Assembly (NCBI GenBank): GCA_021824635.1 | Contig: JAKAKD010000101.1 | Span: 1-56,623, forward strand | Direction of reading: 5' to 3' | Origin: Bacteroidota bacterium | Lineage (GTDB): Bacteria > Bacteroidota > Ignavibacteria > Ignavibacteriales > Melioribacteraceae | DNA length: 56,623 nt | Part shown: positions 53,390 through 56,623 of the stretch, piece by piece | Layout of the letters: every line of letters starts with the position of its first letter | How positions within the stretch are numbered: position 1 is the stretch's first letter | Position numbers and translations under genes: made by a program | The notes under the pieces: generated by a model | What the model saw: only the letters and a program-made list of their open reading frames with translations | What the model was told of the DNA's origin: nothing | Database searches by the model: none

Positions 53390-53680
53390 TTAAATTGGCA
53401 TCCTAGTTAGTTCCTTAAACATGTCAACTGTTTTGTTCCGGATTTCCATCAAAAGTTCAAGACTTGTTTTTGCTTTTTCTCCCGCAATCATCACTTCGTG
53501 AAGCTGAACACCATCTCCCGAAACAAATTTTTCTATTGAGTTTTGAGAATTGATTTGATCTTGATTTACATCTTTGATTAAATCTGAAAACGTGTTACTT
53601 AATTTATCGGCGCCGGTCTGTTTAACTTTACCCGGTTCCATTGCGTTTGGCAATAAATTTCCGAATCCTTCAATTTTCAT
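53390..53680 (-). CDS. fliE: Hook-basal body adaptor FliE
   Basis: 96 residues from the ATG at 53680, which follows GAGAGGAT; a longer frame from 53719 overlaps the 79-aa gene and lacks a ribosome site. C-terminal motif VQLHEVMIAGEKAKTSLELL and EIRNKTVDMFKELTRMPI are classic FliE. It joins the MS ring to the rod. Confidence -1.
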   Translation of the reverse strand: MKIEGFGNLLPNAMEPGKVKQTGADKLSNTFSDLIKDVNQDQINSQNSIEKFVSGDGVQLHEVMIAGEKAKTSLELLMEIRNKTVDMFKELTRMPI

Positions 53681-53681
53681 T

Positions 53682-53921
53682 TTATCCTCTCTTATCGAAA
53701 AGTGAGCCGACATGTACACCAGAGACTTTCCCTTTCGAGTTATATAATTGATAATCCATTATTTCATTCTGTTTTGCCGGATAAAGCTGCGCAAAATATT
53801 TTTTCTCTTCAGTAGAAATAATTTCATTGTTAGGCTTTTGAGAAGCAGCAGTTTTATTGGCTGCGGCAGCCTTCATATAAGTCGGGTGATAATTACCAAT
53901 ACTGTTTGTAGAAACTCTCAT
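53682..53921 (-). CDS. Unknown 79-aa protein between flgC and fliE
   Basis: No family recognised. A flexible N-terminus (residues 1-35, Ala/Asn-rich) precedes a compact motif EEKKYFAQLYPAKQNEIMDY and KGKVSGVHVGSLFDKRG. No signal peptide or membrane segment. It is packed without gap after flgC and 1 bp before fliE, so surely in the rod operon; an exported rod accessory or a chaperone are both possible. Starts with ATG after GGAGAT. Confidence -1.
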   Translation of the reverse strand: MRVSTNSIGNYHPTYMKAAAANKTAASQKPNNEIISTEEKKYFAQLYPAKQNEIMDYQLYNSKGKVSGVHVGSLFDKRG

Positions 53922-54425
53922 TTATATCTCCAAAGTATCTTTAACCATTTGTTTTGATGAATTAAGCGCTTGAAGATTTGCTTCGTAGCTCCGCGTTGCC
54001 GCAATCATATCAACCATTTCGTTGATTACATTAACATTCGACATCTGAACGTATCCTTTATCATCTGCATTAGGATTATCCGGCATATAGACAAGATCGC
54101 CGGGTTTTTGATCTACCATTTCATCAATCTTCATTTTTCCCATATCCGATTGCATAGAAAAATCTTGCGGATTGTTTGGAAGAGAAAAATGATTTTCGTT
54201 TGATGTATTGAGTTTTAGAAATTGACCTTCCGTAGATAAATTTTTTGCAAACGTGTTCTGATCAGCTTCAACTTTTATATATTTTCTTTTATACGGTTCT
54301 CCATTTTCATTACGTACTGTATCTGCATTTGCAATATTCTGAGAAATCAGATCCATTTTTTTTCTTTGAATACTCATTCCCTTTGCGCTAAAATTCAAAC
54401 CGAATAAGCTCCCAAGTATTTTCAA
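53922..54425 (-). CDS. flgC: Proximal rod protein FlgC
   Basis: 167 residues. N-terminal LNFSAKGMSIQRKKMDLISQ and NIANADTVRNENGEPYKRK, C-terminal SNVNVINEMVDMIAATRSYE. The start is TTG, overlapping the flgB stop (TTGA), with a strong AAGGAGGAGG site upstream. Somewhat longer than Salmonella FlgC (134). Confidence -1.
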   Translation of the reverse strand: MKILGSLFGLNFSAKGMSIQRKKMDLISQNIANADTVRNENGEPYKRKYIKVEADQNTFAKNLSTEGQFLKLNTSNENHFSLPNNPQDFSMQSDMGKMKIDEMVDQKPGDLVYMPDNPNADDKGYVQMSNVNVINEMVDMIAATRSYEANLQALNSSKQMVKDTLEI

Positions 54426-54817
54426 ACCGCACCTCCTCCTTTAATTACGCTTTGAATATTCTTGTAATATTCACCTACTTTTTTTGACGCGAACTTGAAA
54501 CGGAGTGTGTTTTCTGCCAATTCGGACATTTCACGTTCGATGTTAACATTGTTCACTCCGGAATCCATTTCGGTACTGTTATCGTAGACGGTCTCATACT
54601 TTGAATCGTTTGAATTATTTATCTGAAGTGAACTAAGATGTTTTTCGTTATCTGTCTTGAGAAATGAACTAACGTTTTCATCGAGCATATCTTTGAAAAC
54701 AACATCTTCCCTTTTATAATTTTCCGTTCCAATGTTGGAAATGTTTTTCGCAATAACATTATTCTTAACGGAACAATAGTCGAGAAGGTTTTGAAGTAGC
54801 TTTATTGATTCTGGCAT
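54422..54817 (-). CDS. flgB: Proximal rod protein FlgB
   Basis: 131 residues. KNNVIAKNISNIGTENYKRE near 17-36 and the C-terminal NNVNIEREMSELAENTLRFK. First gene of the basal-body block, preceded by a 123-bp gap (54818-54940) with a sigma-54-like sequence. AAGG ribosome site. Confidence -1.
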   Translation of the reverse strand: MPESIKLLQNLLDYCSVKNNVIAKNISNIGTENYKREDVVFKDMLDENVSSFLKTDNEKHLSSLQINNSNDSKYETVYDNSTEMDSGVNNVNIEREMSELAENTLRFKFASKKVGEYYKNIQSVIKGGGAV

Positions 54818-54847
54818 TTTTTGCCTTTGAGTTTTTACTTCTACATA

Positions 54848-54863
54848 CCCAAATCAAATGCCA
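54848..54863 (-). promoter_or_regulatory. Weak sigma-54-like sequence before flgB
   Basis: TGGCATTTGATTTGGG on the minus strand has a good -24 half (TGGCA) and the right spacing, but the -12 half has GG where GC is expected. A start near 54838 would leave about 20 nt before the flgB ATG. Low confidence. Confidence -1.
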
Positions 54864-54900
54864 GATTAAATGTTTTGAAATCTATGAAATGCGATGCTAA

Positions 54901-54927
54901 GGAAAGTCGGTTGTGGCTAATATTCTA
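54901..54927 (-). repeat. Second copy of the 27-bp GAATATTAGCCA motif
   Basis: Matches 41765-41791 at about 20 of 27 positions in the same orientation, with GAATATTAGCCA and GACTTTC elements conserved. It lies about 85 bp upstream of the flgB ATG, as the other copy lies upstream of fliL. Confidence -1.
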
Positions 54928-54940
54928 CTATTGTTATCTA

Positions 54941-55186
54941 TTATTCAGTATAATCTAAGATTATTGATTTAGTTTGACCGCAAGAGCAAACAAATTTTAT
55001 CTCTTTGATGGAATCATTGGCGTCTTTCTTCAAAATTATGCGTATTCCGTCAAGTTCATCATCCTCAACGGCAATTTTTGCCATTCCTTTGATTTCAAAT
55101 TCTTCACTTTTTAGAAGATTGCCGGTATGCGCTTTATTTTTTGAAAAAATATCTTTGAATAGCGAGTCTTCAAAACGATGTGGCAT
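54941..55186 (-). CDS. Unknown 81-aa protein with CxC motif
   Basis: Not recognised. Acidic/basic mixed N-terminus, a predicted beta region (IRIILKKDANDSIKEIKFVC) and a C-terminal CSCGQTKSIILDY with two cysteines spaced CxC, possibly metal- or redox-active. Between cheB and flgB with an AAGGAG ribosome site (47-bp gap from cheB), so probably expressed with chemotaxis genes. Confidence -1.
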   Translation of the reverse strand: MPHRFEDSLFKDIFSKNKAHTGNLLKSEEFEIKGMAKIAVEDDELDGIRIILKKDANDSIKEIKFVCSCGQTKSIILDYTE

Positions 55187-55233
55187 AACAACTTCTCCTT
55201 ACTTCAAATAATTTAGGTAATAAATTTTACTCT

Positions 55234-56307
55234 TTAGAGTACTCTATTTATCATTTCCGGAATTTTTTCTGCCGGCAGAACAAGATCCGCAATTCCGCCG
55301 TCAACTATTGCTTTAGGCATTCCATATACAACGCAGCTTTCTTCATCCTGAGCAATTGAGTAACCGCCGATTTTTTTTAGATTCTTTACGGCTTCAAAAC
55401 CATCTTTTCCCATACCGGTCATTATAACGCCGAGTGTGTACTTGCCGTAAACATCTATAACGGAATTCATCATTACATCCACTGCCGGACGGTGAAGCGT
55501 ATCGCTCGGTTCACTTGTAATATTAATACTAACACCGCCCATTATTCCATTGCTTCTAGCTTTCATGTGAAAACCGCCTGGAGCGATATAAATTACATTC
55601 GGTTTCACGCGTTCATTATCTTCGGCTTCTTTCACTTCAAGCCTGCACATTCCGTTTAATCTATCTGCAAGAGATTTTGTAAACTTTGGCGGCATATGTT
55701 GAACGATAAAAATCGGGACATTTACTTTTTCAGAAATTATTGGTAAAACTTTTTGAAGAGTGAACGGACCGCCGGTTGAAATTCCGATTGCAATTGCTTT
55801 AAAGCCGAGACGCGGAATATCTTTAATAACATTTGTAAATCGTTTAGGCGGCGCAGCCGGTGTTACAGAACCTCTTATTCTCTTCAACCGGTCTTTCAAA
55901 GATTTCTGCCGTACTATCTCTTTTATTTTCTGAATTAGATCCTCTTTGATAGCGGCAATGTTCACACTTACATATGAAAGTTCTTTGGGAATAAAATCTA
56001 CCGCTCCAAGTTCCAGAGCTTTTATGGTTGCCTGTGCGCCCTCGGTTGTAATCGAACTAATCATAATAACAGAGGTAGGACACTCAGTCATAATTTTTTT
56101 GAGTGCGGTCAAACCATCCATTACGGGCATTTCAACGTCAAGAGTAATTATATCGGGCTTCAAACTTTTTGCAAGATCAAATCCTTCTTGTCCATTGCGG
56201 GCAGTACCAACAACAGTAATTTCAGGGTCACTTCCAATCATTATAGATAATGATTTTCTCATGAAAGCCGAGTCGTCAACAATCAAAACAGAAATGTTTT
56301 CTTTCAA
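55234..56307 (-). CDS. cheB: Chemotaxis methylesterase CheB
   Basis: 357 residues. Receiver domain (DDSAF at 11-15, phospho-acceptor D57) joined to the methylesterase with catalytic S177 in GISTGGP, H204 in VQHMPP and D302 in MGKDG. It removes methyl groups from receptors and deamidates them once phosphorylated by CheA. TTG start overlapping the cheA stop (TTGA). CheR is not in the window. Confidence -1.
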   Translation of the reverse strand: MKENISVLIVDDSAFMRKSLSIMIGSDPEITVVGTARNGQEGFDLAKSLKPDIITLDVEMPVMDGLTALKKIMTECPTSVIMISSITTEGAQATIKALELGAVDFIPKELSYVSVNIAAIKEDLIQKIKEIVRQKSLKDRLKRIRGSVTPAAPPKRFTNVIKDIPRLGFKAIAIGISTGGPFTLQKVLPIISEKVNVPIFIVQHMPPKFTKSLADRLNGMCRLEVKEAEDNERVKPNVIYIAPGGFHMKARSNGIMGGVSINITSEPSDTLHRPAVDVMMNSVIDVYGKYTLGVIMTGMGKDGFEAVKNLKKIGGYSIAQDEESCVVYGMPKAIVDGGIADLVLPAEKIPEMINRVL

Positions 56308-56623
56308 GAATTTCTTTCCAGTCTATTAAAAAGTTCGATGATATCGAGAATCATTACAACAGTACCGTCTCCCATAATTGTAGAGCCTGCAACGCCGTCA
56401 ATTTTTCCGAGGTAAGATCCAAGCGATTTTATTACAACTTCCTGCTGACCGATTAGTTCGTCAACTTTAATTCCGTAACGTTTCTCTGCAATTCCTACTT
56501 CAACTACATATTGCCATTCTTGTTCTTCTTTTTTTCTTCCGTTGGATTTACCGGCAAGAAGATAATCTAAAGTAACAAGCGGAAGTACCGAATCCCGCAG
56601 TTTTATTACTTCTTTTCCTTTGA
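56304..56623 (-). CDS. cheA: CheA histidine kinase, C-terminal part only
   Basis: The last 105 residues of a protein whose start lies beyond the right edge. They form the CheW-like P5 domain: LRDSVLPLVTLDYLAG, YVVEVGIAEKRYGIKVDELI, GQQEVVIKSLG, IDGVAGSTIMGDGTVVMILD. A stand-alone CheW is possible, but the IxGSTIMGDGxVxxILD ending and coupling to cheB favour CheA. Confidence -1.
   Translation of the reverse strand, partial: KGKEVIKLRDSVLPLVTLDYLLAGKSNGRKKEEQEWQYVVEVGIAEKRYGIKVDELIGQQEVVIKSLGSYLGKIDGVAGSTIMGDGTVVMILDIIELFNRLERNS

Noticed and set aside
1..56623. CRISPR arrays, tRNA or rRNA genes, insertion sequences
   Set aside because: I saw no regular spaced repeats, cloverleaf-like stretches or transposase-like proteins; tRNA detection by eye is not exhaustive.

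Overview
AT-rich DNA with good Shine-Dalgarno sequences, and almost every gene on the minus strand. The flagellar set includes P- and L-ring genes (flgI, flgH, flgA), so the cell has two membranes. Several signal peptides end in Ala-Gln (TMQAQ, SMLSAQ, DSFAQ), a style I associate with the Bacteroidetes/Chlorobi/Ignavibacteria side of the tree. A motile Ignavibacteria-like or FCB-group bacterium is my best guess; this is inference, because no rRNA or ribosomal protein marker is present.

Read in the direction of transcription (right to left), the window is one long motility locus. (1) 56623-54941: the end of cheA, cheB and a small unknown gene. (2) 54817-41995: flgB, flgC, a 79-aa unknown, fliE, fliF, fliG, fliH, an inserted lipoprotein gene with a decayed gene fragment, fliI, fliJ, a MotE/YlxF-like gene, fliK, flgD, a TIGR02530-type gene and flgE. 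(3) A 297-bp gap with a large inverted repeat, then 41697-32531: fliL, fliM, fliN, fliO, fliP, fliQ, fliR, flhB, flhA, flhF, flhG. (4) After a sigma-54-like promoter, 32418-18410: a small membrane protein, a sigma-28 factor without region 3, two HDOD proteins, a degenerate histidine kinase, an unknown membrane protein, flgF, flgG, flgA, flgH, flgI, a flgJ-transglycosylase fusion, flgN, flgK, flgL, motA, motB, fliW, csrA. (5) 18406-10607: a second motA-motB pair inside a set of His-Asp phosphorelay genes (REC-Hpt, REC, REC-DHp, PAS kinase) plus two unknown proteins. (6) After a second sigma-54-like site, 10470-1: four nucleotide-sugar genes (a wecB-type epimerase, an SDR epimerase, an RmlC-like cupin, an RmlD-like reductase), then one giant reading frame of at least 2397 residues. 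It joins two methyltransferase domains to six glycosyltransferase domains and runs off the left edge.

Together these genes specify the export gate, MS/C rings, rod, P/L rings, hook, hook-filament junction, two stator types, pole/number control (FlhF/FlhG), late sigma factor and FliW-CsrA control of flagellin. Flagellin, fliD, fliS, flgM, rpoN and cheR are not in the window. The giant enzyme and its nucleotide-sugar genes are most simply read as a glycosylation module, perhaps for flagellin or another surface polymer; only position supports this.

The best candidates for something new are the giant MT-MT-GT polyprotein, the sigma-28 factor lacking region 3, the kinase-dead histidine kinase inside the flagellar operon, the 145-bp motA/motB overlap, the phosphorelay wrapped around the second stator, and several conserved-looking small unknown proteins.
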